Of a DNA stretch of 64,000 nucleotides, positions 23,735 through 33,929 are shown one piece after another. This DNA comes from Odiellus spinosus (taxonomy: Eukaryota; Arthropoda; Arachnida; Opiliones; Phalangiidae). Each line of letters opens with the position of its first letter. The first letter of the stretch is position 1. The notes under the pieces are model-generated. The model saw nothing but the letters and a program-made list of their open reading frames with translations. It was not told where the DNA came from and made no database searches. The translations under genes were made by a program, and so were the position numbers. Location of the stretch: NCBI GenBank assembly GCA_963920705.1, contig OY987239.1:8434504-8498503 (forward strand), read 5' to 3'.

Positions 23735-24368
23735 GTAAGCTATTTCAATTCATTTAAGTTAATTTTTAGACAAGTAATAAAGGAAGCAGCTCAATAGACT
23801 CTTTTTAAACGATTCGGTCTATTTATGAGTAAAATATTATCAAAACTCACCAAAGGTTTCAAGACTATTTACAATTAATTAACGAAGTCACAAACTAAAT
23901 TCTTTTGAAGAAAGTTTCTGATGCCATTGACATATTGTGAACCTTAGCTCTATAGTCTGCACTGTTTCTAAGAAACATCTCATTTGTTTCATGCGTCATT
24001 TTAAAGATAATCCCATTACCATAAGCCTTAAACTGTTACATTATTAACTGAGAATTGCTACGGAGACTTTGGTGATAGTTTTATGTTTTAAAGAGAGAAT
24101 TCAACCGAACAACAAGTTATTTTTTTTACAAACGGATATTTAACTCGAAATTAATTTAAAACTTATCTTAACAATGAACTACATGATATACAAGCAAGCC
24201 AGTTGTTGATAATGGTTCTTTCTTAAATACCGACTTTTTTGGACAAGAAACAGGATCTTAATTCGTGAATCTTTTTGCCTGACTGATATCTATCATGGCA
24301 TTTTTCGCCCGCTTCAGTTGACTCATTAGGTGTTAGATTTGGCGCTCGAAAGATTTTAGGTTGTGTTG

Positions 24369-24556
24369 CCTTACGGAAAAAAGTTAGTTTGATCTGAAGA
24401 GGTCTTCTAGAACGCTACAAAAGTCTTGGGGAAGTCTTTAAGACCTCCCCAAGACTTCTTGACGTAATGGAAGACTTCCCCAAGACCTCTTAAGACTACA
24501 TAAGACACCCAAAAGACTTCCCCAAGACCTCTTAAGACTAACCTTTTTTGGTAAGG
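24369..24556. mobile_element. Short inverted-repeat element (CCTTACC family)
   Basis: Left end CCTTACGGAAAAAAGTTAG and right end CTAACCTTTTTTGGTAAGG are near-exact inverted repeats. The body holds the GTCTTGGGGAAGTC and AAGACCTCTTAAGACTA units seen in tandem at 11130. About 190 bases, no coding capacity. Confidence 0.8.
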
Positions 24557-24889
24557 GTTAGAAATTATTTTGGTGGTGTTTTACTGCAACAGATTTTCTG
24601 ATGGCAAAAAATCATGAATATGTATCACACCACAAAAATGCATGCATAAGCAACATATGTTCGCTAGCAAAATCACCTAATTCTAATGTAAAAACAGCCT
24701 GGGATTAAGATTAAGTTCGCGAGCTTGGTGAAAGATCAGTTTGGCATAGCCCAAGTCAGATTGCATGTCTACTATAATTTCAAACGCATCAAATGTTTAC
24801 AATGATTATCTTCAAGGCTCTAAAATCATGAACAGCTTGGTTATGTAAATGTGTGTTTTTCTTTGTCTTGAACGCAAATTTTATTTCAG

Positions 24890-25024
24890 AATTATTCCAA
24901 GGGGTGAATGTCAAAGTAGAAAACCATGATTCAACGTTGCAATATAACATTTTACCAAATGATTGTTTAGAAGTACAAATCAGTACTCCTGAGGATGCCA
25001 TTGCAGGCACGTCTACGCAAAATG
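24890..25024 (+). CDS. Phase-1 cassette exon, short paralogue of exon 12322
   Basis: A symmetric 1-1 exon between TTATTTCAG and GTAAGT encoding about 44 codons. The product starts ELFQGVNVKVENHDSTLQYN, followed by ILPNDCLEV. Side by side with exon 12322 (LLQAVTVKTEVLDSTEENI, LPSDFMEFD), the two share position and residues over some 30 positions, so they arose by exon duplication. The V-K-V-E and V-K-T-E stretches are again SUMO-site-like. It lies directly upstream of the transposase-type terminal exon. Confidence 0.65.
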
Positions 25025-26477
25025 GTAAGTCAATATTTATTATTTTGTGTAATGTAATTTTGATAAGTATGACTGTAGAATTATTCTAAAGAAAATGATC
25101 AAAATCTGCTCTTTCTCTGCCCTGACAGTTATTTTGCAAATATTAAATTAACTAAACCCTGCTTAGTTTGTGTTGGTTCATCTGTTTTATCTCTCCAGCC
25201 ATACTTGTTATTACTTTGTTTTATTATCCTAGCCAATTATGTTAGGCTTGAAAATTGGGCGTGTTTCGTTCTACTACACGATGGTGATTAAAAATTGTGT
25301 ATCTATCTATTACGGTACATTAATTTAAACATCCTAAACAATCCTAGGTGTCAGATGATAAAGAAGTTTGCTTTAGTAGATCTAAACTCTGATTGCCTTA
25401 CAAAATCAATAATTTTATGAGGTCTCCAAGTGTCCGTAAAGGTTTCTCGAAAAGATCTTGAAGAGCTTGTTTTGTCTGCCTCCATTTGTTTGTCAGAACC
25501 TTGGGTTCTTTACTTGGTGGGAGTTTAATTACCACTCCTAGGTTTATTAATCCTATCCGTCACGTACTATGGTGACTGGAGTCAAGATCAGTAGAGATAT
25601 TTGCAATTCAGGTAAGAATGAATAAACCGCTACGTTCGTCAAATGTAGTAAATGAGGAAAACCCTATTTTTCTATATTTCTTACATAATTTTTGCTTTTA
25701 AGGCCCCTTTACTCTAAAAATATACACATGGAAATTAAACAATCCTTACCGAAAAAAGTTAGTCTGATCTGAAGAGGTCCTCAAGAACAATACAAAAGTC
25801 TCGGGGAAGTCTTTAAGACTTCCACAAGACTTCTTGACATAATGAAGACTTCCCCAAGACCTCTTAAGACTACATAAGGCACCCGAAAGACTTCCCTAAA
25901 ACATCTTTAGACGTCTGGAAAACCTTTTTAAATGGCAACTTTGTGAAAAAACTTGTTATACAAATTAAATAAAAGCGTTTATAATTGAAGTAACTTTTAG
26001 TTCTAAAATTTTGAATGTTTTTTTAAATAGTATGATAAAACTAAATATAATGGATATTCAATCGAAAAAATGGTGACAACCTCCGTTTAACTTCAGCTAA
26101 TAATACTTCTTAAAAGGAGTGTAAGGCAGAGATTTGTGGTGGATGACCAAAATATCTCTGCTGCAATTTGATCTTTATAACGCTATTAAAACTAACACTA
26201 AGAACGTTAGGAAACAAACCGTTGCATTTGGTTTTACTCACATTCATGATATTGAAGAAATTATTCTTTTTATCACGCTGAAATCATTCAGATAGTCATG
26301 AATGATTAAATTATGTTAAAGTTTCTAAAAAATGTGTAAAATTTCACTACATTTTTAATAGTTTGAAAAATTTTAAAATATAATCCCTTGACCTTAGACA
26401 AAAAGGGTTATGGCTAGTCTTTTTAAATTCTAATGTTATAAGGTTATTGCCCAATTGCAGTATTGAAACTTTTTTAG
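25025..26477. other. Intron upstream of the transposase-type exon
   Basis: Contains another copy of the CCTTACC inverted-repeat family at about 25744-25925, whose right end is decayed. Otherwise AT-rich with no exon. It ends with GAAACTTTTTTAG, the acceptor of the next exon. Confidence 0.5.
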
Positions 26478-27712
26478 ATGATCCAGTTAATGAAGTCGCT
26501 AAGAAAATCAAAGGAAGGCACAAAGTATGGAGCAATAGCGCAGAGATGAAAAAAGCTATGGAAGATGTTCAACAAAATAGAAAAAGTATAAGAGCCGCTG
26601 CTAAAGAATATAACATTCCCTTAGCGACTCTGCACAACAAACTCACTGGAAAATCAAACCTAGTTAATAAGCCTGGACGAGTTCCGTTGTTGTCTGCCCA
26701 AGAAGAATCTGACTTGGTCAAATGGGCTGTAAAAATGAATCGAATTGGATATAGGCAGATCAAATATCAAATCATCAATGAAGCGAAAAATATAGTAATG
26801 AAAGAGGGGCGAAATAATCGACCATTCAAAGAAGGTGAAACGCCGGGGATACAATGGTGGAATAGTTTCATCAAACGAAATCCTCAAGCAATGTTAAAAA
26901 TTCCAGCATCAGTAGACTTGTCTGGAGTAATAACATGTCCTCCGAGCATCGTGGAAAATTTGTTTAAGGAATACCGTGACTTTTTGAAACTTCATAACAT
27001 GCTTCTAGGATGTGGGGAACAAATTTGGAGCTTGCACGAATTTGTCTTTCCTCTTTATCCAAAATCAGGGGAAATTGAATCGCTGCCAAAAAATGTGCTT
27101 CGTATAACAGGCGACCAAAAGTCCCAAATTATTGTTCTGTGCGCAATTTCAGCTAGTGGAAATGTTCTCCCTCCTTACCAAGTGCACAGCTCTTCGCGTT
27201 CCATATATAATCCACTAGAAAATGGAGTTGAAGGGTCACGATATGCAATTTCTAAATCAGGTTGGATGACAAGTGAGATATTCCACAGTTTTTTAACCGA
27301 TCATCTCATGCCATCTCTTCCAAAAACCAGACCCATAGTTTTGTTAGTAGATGGCTACACTAGTCATATTGATATTGAAATAAGCCACTTTTGCGAACAA
27401 AACCAAATTGAACTCTTTTGCTTGCCCCATTATGCGTGTCACGCTTTAGAACCATTAAACGTATGCATTCTTAAATCAATGAAATCCAATTGGATAAAAG
27501 CAATTCAAGAATTTCAAACTAAAAATCCTTGCGAAACTGTTGACCAAAAAAACTTTTCTACAGTATTTAAAAAGTGTTTCGAACTATCCATGTCCGCGAA
27601 GATAATTGTAAATGGTTTTCGGTCCAGTGGGATTTATCCGTGCATCGACGAAACAAATCTTATACCCTCTGAGTTGGTTGAAGCGGAAAATCAAATCTAT
27701 CCTAAAGTTTGA
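26478..27712 (+). CDS. Alternative terminal exon encoding a domesticated pogo-type transposase
   Basis: Entered in phase 1 after AACTTTTTTAG (G + AT gives Asp) and ending at TGA 27710-27712, 411 residues without a break. Domain order matches the Tc1/mariner pogo-Tigger group: an N-terminal psq-type HTH (about residues 20-60, AMEDVQQNRKSIRAAAKEYN), a CENP-B-type HTH (about 75-135, ending TPGIQWWNSFIKRNP) and a DDE region. The catalytic set is broken: the usual DET position reads LHEF, the second site is kept (LLVDGYTSH), and the third reads EPLNV instead of PLD. Two of three acids are therefore missing, so cleavage activity is unlikely, while an intact frame suggests selection for DNA binding. 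Paired terminal repeats were not found. It could instead be a separate pogo relic gene; the acceptor and phase favour fusion. Confidence 0.75.
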
Positions 27713-28804
27713 GAAAAGACAGGGAACATGTCATTACATCACCTTATAAAAAAACAAAAGACAGTCTGGATAAACGTGGAGTGATGGTCAATCGAGTACT
27801 TTTAGCTGCATAAAAAAATGTAAAAAAAAAAAAGTAAAGGGAGAAGTGAGTCTTCGTACGGTTACGCCAGATGGCGCCAGGGACTCTATACCAGCTCCCG
27901 CTTGAGAGAAAACTCAACTGTCGAGAAAGAAGGTAGAACAACGAGAAGAGGGAAAATCTGCCCTTTTTTAGGAGCGACGACGAGGGGAGTAAACCCTCTG
28001 AAAGCTACGTTCCTTCCCCAACTACCTCTGTATTTCGAGGCATCTCTTTATAACGTGGAGTGATACGTCATCACTCCACGTAAAAAGATTGGAAGCAAAG
28101 TGAAATTAAAATAAATGAATTGCAAGAGCTGGTTTCCAAGTTCAAAGCTAGTTGCAACTTTTATTTTTTCCATGCTACTATCTACATAGCCAAAGTGTAC
28201 GATTAACGTTAAATTTCCAATAATTAGAATCCATGGTAACGATATTTGAAAACTTTATTAAAGAAAGAAACGCATGGAGATGAAGGAGCGAGGTTTTATT
28301 GTTAAAAAACTTTAAATTTCTGAAAAATACCACAAATCCTTAGAAATAACCTAAAATCAGTATTAAAGTAATTTCAGAATTAAGGCTGAGAAATGTAGAT
28401 TTTTAAATAAATTAAATAATTTGAGCAAAGCTCACTTTTTTTCTTTTTTTTTTTAATCTTAATTTACTAATTCAAGAACACTATTTTCTCATGATATTTA
28501 ATTTGTAACAAAACAGTTATAATTACTAGCAGAAAAAATTATTTTAAATAGTTTGTCTTCTAAATAGTATTAGGGAATTTATAGTATAGAGATATGTAAC
28601 AATGTTCGACATCAACACTACCAGATGTCCATCTCTAACGCTAACAGATGGCTCTATGGTTTACACTAACAAAATAAAACAACTTTACACGAGACGAACA
28701 AGATGTCGTATTTAAATCATTATTGTCGTTTTGTAAATAACTCGGTAAAAATAATTGAAGCAAATTAAGATGATAAATTATTGTAATTTCAATTTTTTTT
28801 TAAG
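27713..28804. other. 3' UTR and spacer after the transposase exon
   Basis: AATAAA at 28110-28115 is a candidate poly(A) signal. A 12-bp-arm hairpin (ACGTGGAGTGAT, loop, ATCACTCCACGT) lies at 28053-28081, and a third copy of the arm is at 27774-27785. The end is pyrimidine-rich (TTTTTTTTTAAG), a good acceptor for the next exon. Confidence 0.5.
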
Positions 28805-29031
28805 ACAATATGAATACTGAAACTCGGCAAGAACGCAAATTGCGACTCAATCGTGAAAGACAGCAAAGATGGAAAGCACGACAGAGTCAAGAAACTTTGA
28901 AGCGTATAAATCAACAAAATGCGGAGACGAAACGCCTACGACGGCAATATGAATTGCCTGAAAATGCTCAGGCTCGAAGAGCGCAACAAGCTCAACAGAG
29001 GCGCTTATCTAGGCTAAAACAACCTGCTTAA
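28805..29031 (+). CDS. Candidate terminal exon with STPR-like Arg/Gln-rich repeats
   Basis: A short open frame of about 75 codons ending at TAA 29029-29031. After the acceptor TTTTTTTTTAAG the entry is again phase 1 (G + AC AAT ATG). ATG 28810 could alternatively start a 73-residue protein. The sequence (ERKLRLNRERQQRWKARQSQ and so on) shows two to three degenerate repeats of roughly 23 residues, each rich in Arg and Gln with a RxNxE or QxAE centre. It resembles the STPR helical DNA-binding repeat known from silkworm FMBP-1 and from other arthropod proteins. It is shorter than typical STPR arrays. Whether it joins the coiled-coil gene or is a small gene of its own cannot be decided here. Confidence 0.5.
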
Positions 29032-29167
29032 GAACACGAAGTCATTAAAGAAATATTAAATTTATAAAACAAAGAATTTTGCATTATTTATAAAAATAAG
29101 AATATAAGAATTGCAGTACAGAAGAGAATTGTGTTTTGATTTGTATACCATTAGGACATAAAAATAT

Positions 29168-29490
29168 GGGGTTGCCACAGGTCCGGGAAAACGGAGAAAA
29201 GTCAGGGAATTTGAAAATGAACCAAAAAAGTCAGGGAATTTTAAGATATTCTAAAAAAGTCAGGAAGTTAAAGATCTTTCAAGAAGCCAGGAAATTACAA
29301 TTATTATCTGCAGAAATGATTTGATATGTTAGTTGCATAGATTAGAATAAAAATACTCGTGCAAAAAGTTTGGCAAAATGCAATTATATAAAAAATAAAA
29401 TAAAAATAATTGGGTAGTATTAGCTGAAACGGTCAGGGAAAAACCTGGAAAAGTCAGGGAATTTGAATCAAAAAAACTGTGACAACCCTG
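29168..29490. mobile_element. Inverted-repeat element with GTCAGGGAATTT body
   Basis: The ends GGGTTGCCACAG and CTGTGACAACCC are near-exact inverted repeats. The body has several AAAAGTCAGGGAATT units. A related copy is at 35356-35600. No coding capacity; a MITE-like element. Confidence 0.65.
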
Positions 29491-29791
29491 AAAAAACTAA
29501 TTAAACAAAAACGAGTTTGTATCAAACCCGTAAAGGGGACAGAAATTACAAATTAATAGCTATAGAAGTTGCAGTGTAATTATTTTTGAATTATAGTTAA
29601 TGGTTTAAGTTGTCTACTTTATGGATTTTCTGATGTTTTCAAAATTTTGTGAATAGCATGAAACCCTATCTGATCATTACCATGGAGGCTGTGAGACTGC
29701 AGCTAATTAATATCGTTGAGTGTTTTCATAAATTAAGTGATTACGGCTTGACTAACCTTCGGTTTTTGGTTGTTTTTACTCTATCAATTAG

Positions 29792-30264
29792 AAAAAGCAT
29801 CAAGAGACGATATATTGATTTTCAAATGCGATTTGTGCGAGTACGTCAGTACCAGCAGCAGAGGTTTGAAGCGACACAAATGTCGTTCCGTTGATCAATT
29901 GATCAAGTGCAAGTTTTGCGATTACACCAGTACTCTAGCATCTGCCGTGAAAATTCACCAGGGAAATCATACGGGTGAACAGCCACATAAATGCGACCAA
30001 TGTGATTATGTTTCTGCACATCGCGGTCATCTTAAAAACCATATGCAGCGTCACAATAATGACTCGTCGTTACGATGCCGTTTGTGTGATTATGTTGCCA
30101 CTAGGTCCTGTTACTTAAAAGTTCACTTAAGAAAGCATACTGGTGAAAGGCCCTATAAATGTGATCAGTGTGAATATACTAGTGCTCACAATAACTGCTT
30201 GAAACTGCACAAACAGCGTCATTTTGATGAAGTGTCGTTTAACCTTCAATTGGGTCGTCTGTGA
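29792..30264 (+). CDS. Alternative terminal exon I, five C2H2 fingers, truncated tail
   Basis: The acceptor CTATCAATTAG, preceded by TTGTTTTTACT, gives phase-1 entry (G + AA) and the stop is TGA 30262-30264, about 157 residues. The fingers begin CDLC, CKFC, CDQC, CRLC and CDQC. The first ends RHKC, so its second His is replaced, a C2HC-like or lost finger. Linkers TGEQPH and TGERPY are classical. Past the stop, and past a second TGA in the same frame, 30301-30480 still encodes a finger-like tail, so the exon has been shortened by mutation. It may end the coiled-coil gene or another one. The shared phase and acceptor style tie it to the arrays. Confidence 0.7.
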
Positions 30265-30300
30265 ATTCATCAAATTTTCCGTAAAAAAAAAATTTGAACA

Positions 30301-30480
30301 TCTTTTGAAGTGCTCGGATTTTATCGTGAGCTTAGTTGTAATGCAAAAGGTGGTTTAATGCAGCATCTGCAGGTTCACACGGATGGACAGTCATGTAAAT
30401 GTGATCATTGTGACTACAGATTCTTTAGTATGGATTCATTGCGTCGCCATCAAAGGTTTCACGAGTTAAAGCATTGTTAA
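30301..30480 (+). pseudogene. Decayed zinc-finger tail of exon I
   Basis: In the same frame as exon I but separated by two TGA codons (30262, 30295). Codons here give a damaged finger (first Cys pair lost, then GGLMQHLQVHTDGQ) and one intact finger (CDHCDYRFFSMDSLRRHQRFH) before TAA at 30478-30480. This is a former 3' extension of the coding exon. Confidence 0.65.
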
Positions 30481-30655
30481 AATTGACGTCAATGTGACTA
30501 CTTCCATTGACACTTAACATTAAATTTGGCTTAATTATTTTACCATAATTTGTAGTATAATGCTTGTTCAATTTTTCTTTCCTTAATTAAAACCGGAATT
30601 GACATGACTCGTACTTCAACAAGTCGTTAAAAATATTCGCCGGTTTATAGGAATT

Positions 30656-30988
30656 GACGAATTCTAAATTGAAGAGGAACTTGCAGGGGCAGCCTCCATT
30701 TGGGGTACACTCTACGCGCGGATCTCTTAAGAGATGTCAGCATTGTAGTTCCCATTCTGATCCTATTCTGATTGGCTACGCTATGACGAGAGACAAACTA
30801 GGCGATCGATAATTCCTCCCCTCGACGCGTTTCATATAGCAACGGGTGTAATGTGTGGTTAGGTACGAGAGCGAGAGATAGTGAGGAGCAGGCGCGCCAT
30901 CTATTGCGATAATTCATCATTATATTTGTACCACGAATGGCGTAGCCCCTAGAAGTTGGTTTATGAGTATGGAAATTTCGAATTCGTC
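30656..30988. mobile_element. GACGAATTC inverted-repeat element, copy 1
   Basis: Left end GACGAATTCTAAATTGAAG and right end AAATTTCGAATTCGTC form terminal inverted repeats. The body contains GGGGTACACTCTACGCG and CAGGCGCGCCATCTATTG. A second near-complete copy is at 53388-53732, and fragments lie at 50258-50318 and about 55396-55508. CpG-rich for this window, with no coding frame. Confidence 0.7.
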
Positions 30989-32204
30989 AATGGGGATCTT
31001 AATTTATCCAAAGTATCTACGAAAGTGTAAAAATGAGGACTTGGCAAACCTAGCTAAATTACGAAGAAAAGCCTTAAAAGATGGGATTCATGCTTGAAAA
31101 CAAAAGGTTTAACACAGGAATATGATCTTTACATTTTATTACAGGTAAGATTAATGATTTACATAATATTACAAGTTTTTATAAGGAGTATTTTCATATT
31201 TAAACCAGCTATACTGAAGGATGGTGGCAATAATCCTGCTTAACGGATTGGACCCCAAATTTTAATCTTTGATATAGAAACAAACACAAAGAGGATATAT
31301 TTTCACACAAAAGACAAAAATGCGCCTTGGAAAGATCATGAACGTAATCATACACTTCCATAACCGATAATCCAAGCACTGCTTTGAGAGAGACTCAAAT
31401 GACGTAAACATTTGAATGAAGCTAAGTAAACCAGCGAATCAACTTAAAACTAAAGACAAACTGGTCGAGTATCACGAAGTCAAAGCTTCATTACATCTAT
31501 AGTAAACTTATCCATTTTAATTGTAAATTGAGAATTTAATTTCAATAGGACTTCAATCTTCATTTTATTGTTTTCATTCAGAATAAAACTAAAACAGGGT
31601 GACCACTGAAAATTTGAAAATCCAATATAGGAAATTTCTTTGCGAAATATAGGAAAAAATAGGAAGAAGTGTAAAATATATGATAAATAGGAAAATAATT
31701 AAAAGTAGGAACCATGTTTATAATGGCATCGCAACTCTCGCCACCGGTTTAAACACGGTATTAATATGATCCAATTGCTTAAATAGTATGGAATTTTACA
31801 GACTATTTTAACTGGAAAATGTACAGTTAAGCTAAAATAATCTTATACAGCCACAGCTGACAGTATGATTTATTACTTTGCCCTTAACTAGAGATTTTGA
31901 GTAGAAATATAGGTGATTATAGGGATTGCCTTTAAAATATAGGAGAAAATAGGAAGGAGGTGAAAATATAGGAAATATAGGAAAAGTGGTCACGCTGCTA
32001 AAAAAAATAGATTTTAAAATAGTGAATGCTTCAAGTTATTTCATTAAAACAAGAATCCAACTTAACACGTAATTATCTTTTAGTTCAATTCAAATACTTT
32101 AAAATGGACCTAATCCTCTAACAAAAATTATTTGATTTGTACTGAGTACAATAGGCTACAATTCAATATTTCACTCGCAAAGTAGTTTTAAAAATAATCC
32201 ACGG
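30989..32204. other. Intergenic, with diffuse ATAGGAAA-type simple repeats
   Basis: No gene seen. 31600-31990 contains scattered TATAGGAAAAAATAGGAA stretches of a degenerate low-complexity repeat, similar to 59700-59990. Confidence 0.4.
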
Positions 32205-32325
32205 AGTTTGATAACTGGTTGTTAAGGAGCCTCCACCCTCCGGAAGTTGGGTAAATATAACTCAAGATTTTTCTGAGTTATACTACGAGCTCTCTCGTAA
32301 GGGTTTAAGTCATTGATAACTTTAA

Positions 32326-32972
32326 TGGGAGTTTTTTACAATAGCTACTGGAAGGCTTTTGCGGGGGAGGAAGGGTGGGAGGGGAGGAGAAAAAAGAGAC
32401 AAATTTTATGGTACAAAAATTTTTTGGGGCAAACCATTATTAACAAAGTTACAAGGGTTTTAACTTTTTGGGGGAGGGGGTAGGGGAAAGAAGGGAAAAT
32501 GTATGTTTTATACGTGTAACGCCAAAATTATATTTCGCAAACCATTATTACGAGAATTACACGCATTTTTCCTAACTAACCTAACCAAAACTAACCTAAC
32601 CTAACCAAAACTAACCTAACCTAACCTAACCTAACCTAACCAAAACTGACCAAAACTAACCTAACCTAACCAAAACAAGTTAAAATAAATAAAATCTTAA
32701 ATATTATTTGCTATTTTACAAAATAAATTTTTGTTTAATGGCTCGGGGATTCTTTTCTCCATGGAGAGGTCTCAGTATTCACTATAGAGCTTTTAGCACT
32801 AAGGTGCTAATTTGCTTAGGAATGTATACAATAATTGAAACGTGCATAACTTTTTAATTAATGGTTTGCGCTCAAAAATTTTTGCACCATAATTTTTTTC
32901 TCATTTTTCTCTTTCCAAATAATGCCATCTCACCTCCAAAATGTTTTCAGTAGCTATTCTACAATCTACCCA
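32326..32972. mobile_element. TGGG-ended inverted-repeat element carrying TTAGG-type repeats
   Basis: The ends are inverted (TGGGAGTTTTTTACAATAGC and, at the right, GTAGCTATTCTACAATC then TACCCA), and CTTTAA is duplicated on both sides (32320-32325, 32973-32978). A second inner pair (GCAAACCATTATTA against TTAATTAATGGTTTGC) continues the symmetry. The centre has the telomere-like array. It sits inside another repeat copy. Confidence 0.75.
32571..32676. repeat. Interstitial (CCTAA)n, the TTAGG insect telomere motif
   Basis: A run of CTAAC-CTAAC units, up to six in a row, alternating with CCAAAACTAAC variants. The reverse complement is (TTAGG)n, the common insect telomeric repeat. It lies inside a transposon-like element, so it is not by itself evidence of a chromosome end. 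Confidence 0.85.
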
Positions 32973-33195
32973 CTTTAATTTTTTGCTATAACCTTTTTCG
33001 GGACTTTTATTTGACTTGGACAAATATAAAATAAGTTAGTTAACTAAATAATAAATACAAATTAATGTGAGAGTTGCATAATCACTAACATATTTCAATG
33101 CTTTTTTTTGTCGTCTGCTATTCAAACTGTGAGAAAGCGTCTCTGTTACTATGGCGACGGAGGCGGAGCTTAAGGGTATTGTTTTTTCCTTTTTT

Positions 33196-33929
33196 TTTTT
33201 TTTACATGGACATTTAATTTCCTGGATGAGCTACACCCCCAAAACAGGCCGAGCTAGTGTAGCCCGCGCGGCCGGTTCTAAATTGGCCTGAAAAATTTGA
33301 CAAACGTTTTCGATATATTTTGGACAAGGTAAAATACGTAAGCCGATGTCTTCTGATACCTGCTGCTGAACGCAGCCTATGGGAGTAAGAGGAGTTACAG
33401 GTCTGTAACTCATAATTTCAATGCAGTAGTCCTTGAAATCACGTGCTTTTGGGTTTGTGTTCTAATTTTTTAAAGCCGGATCAGCTGACGAACTTTTTAG
33501 AGGTTTGTGATTTTTAATATATGTCTAATAATCTTTTATTGGTGTAATAAATATTTTTAGTATTTATCTTTTTAATACCTTTTTGTTGTTTTTTTTCTTC
33601 ACTTGTTTTTTTAGTCATTTGGCCAGCAAATCTTGGTATTACGCGATACTCTCTTTAGCCTTTGAAGACCTATTGCTCTCTGATTTTACTTCATAGATTT
33701 ATTTTTCTAATTTAAAAAAATAGAATAATTAGGCTCATTTTGTGGTACTATTCATGTTATCTATCAAATTAAAAGCTTTTAAATCATCCAGAACCTAATA
33801 ATAGTCTAAAATTAACCATTATAATGCAGAAAACCAATTCCATTTCGGGTTAGCAACCATAGTTTTATACCACCATTCAAAGCTTATACCTGTAATACAA
33901 GGACCCATATTTTTACAGCAAGGGGTAAA
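33196..33929. promoter_or_regulatory. Probable promoter and 5' UTR region of the V-ATPase C gene
   Basis: Lies upstream of the ATG at 33930. It contains TCACGTGC at 33439-33446, an E-box of the kind bound by MITF/TFEB-type factors, and a palindromic TCAGCTGA at 33481-33488. TTTTTACAG ending at 33918 looks like the acceptor of a short 5' UTR intron just before the start codon. Assignments are inferred from position and motif only. Confidence 0.35.

Larger units (their letters stand above)
32205..33195. mobile_element. Copy of a larger repeat family, interrupted by a nested element
   Basis: 32205-32325 and 32973-33195 match the repeats at 62398-62900 and, inverted, at 56927-57140. Shared blocks include GGAGTTTGATAACTGGTTG, CCTTTTTCGGGACTTTTATT and AAAGCGTCTCTGTTACTATG. 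This copy lacks the 18-bp minisatellite that the other two carry just after GGCGACGG. The element at 32326-32972 is inserted into it. Confidence 0.7.

Noticed and set aside
26447-26477. Acceptor TTGCAG at 26458 as the start of the transposase exon
   Set aside because: Entry there in phase 1 hits a stop after four codons; the AG at 26477 restores the frame and has a better polypyrimidine tract.
32571-32676. Chromosome end or telomere
   Set aside because: The TTAGG-type array is short, degenerate and inside a transposon, with unique genes on both sides.
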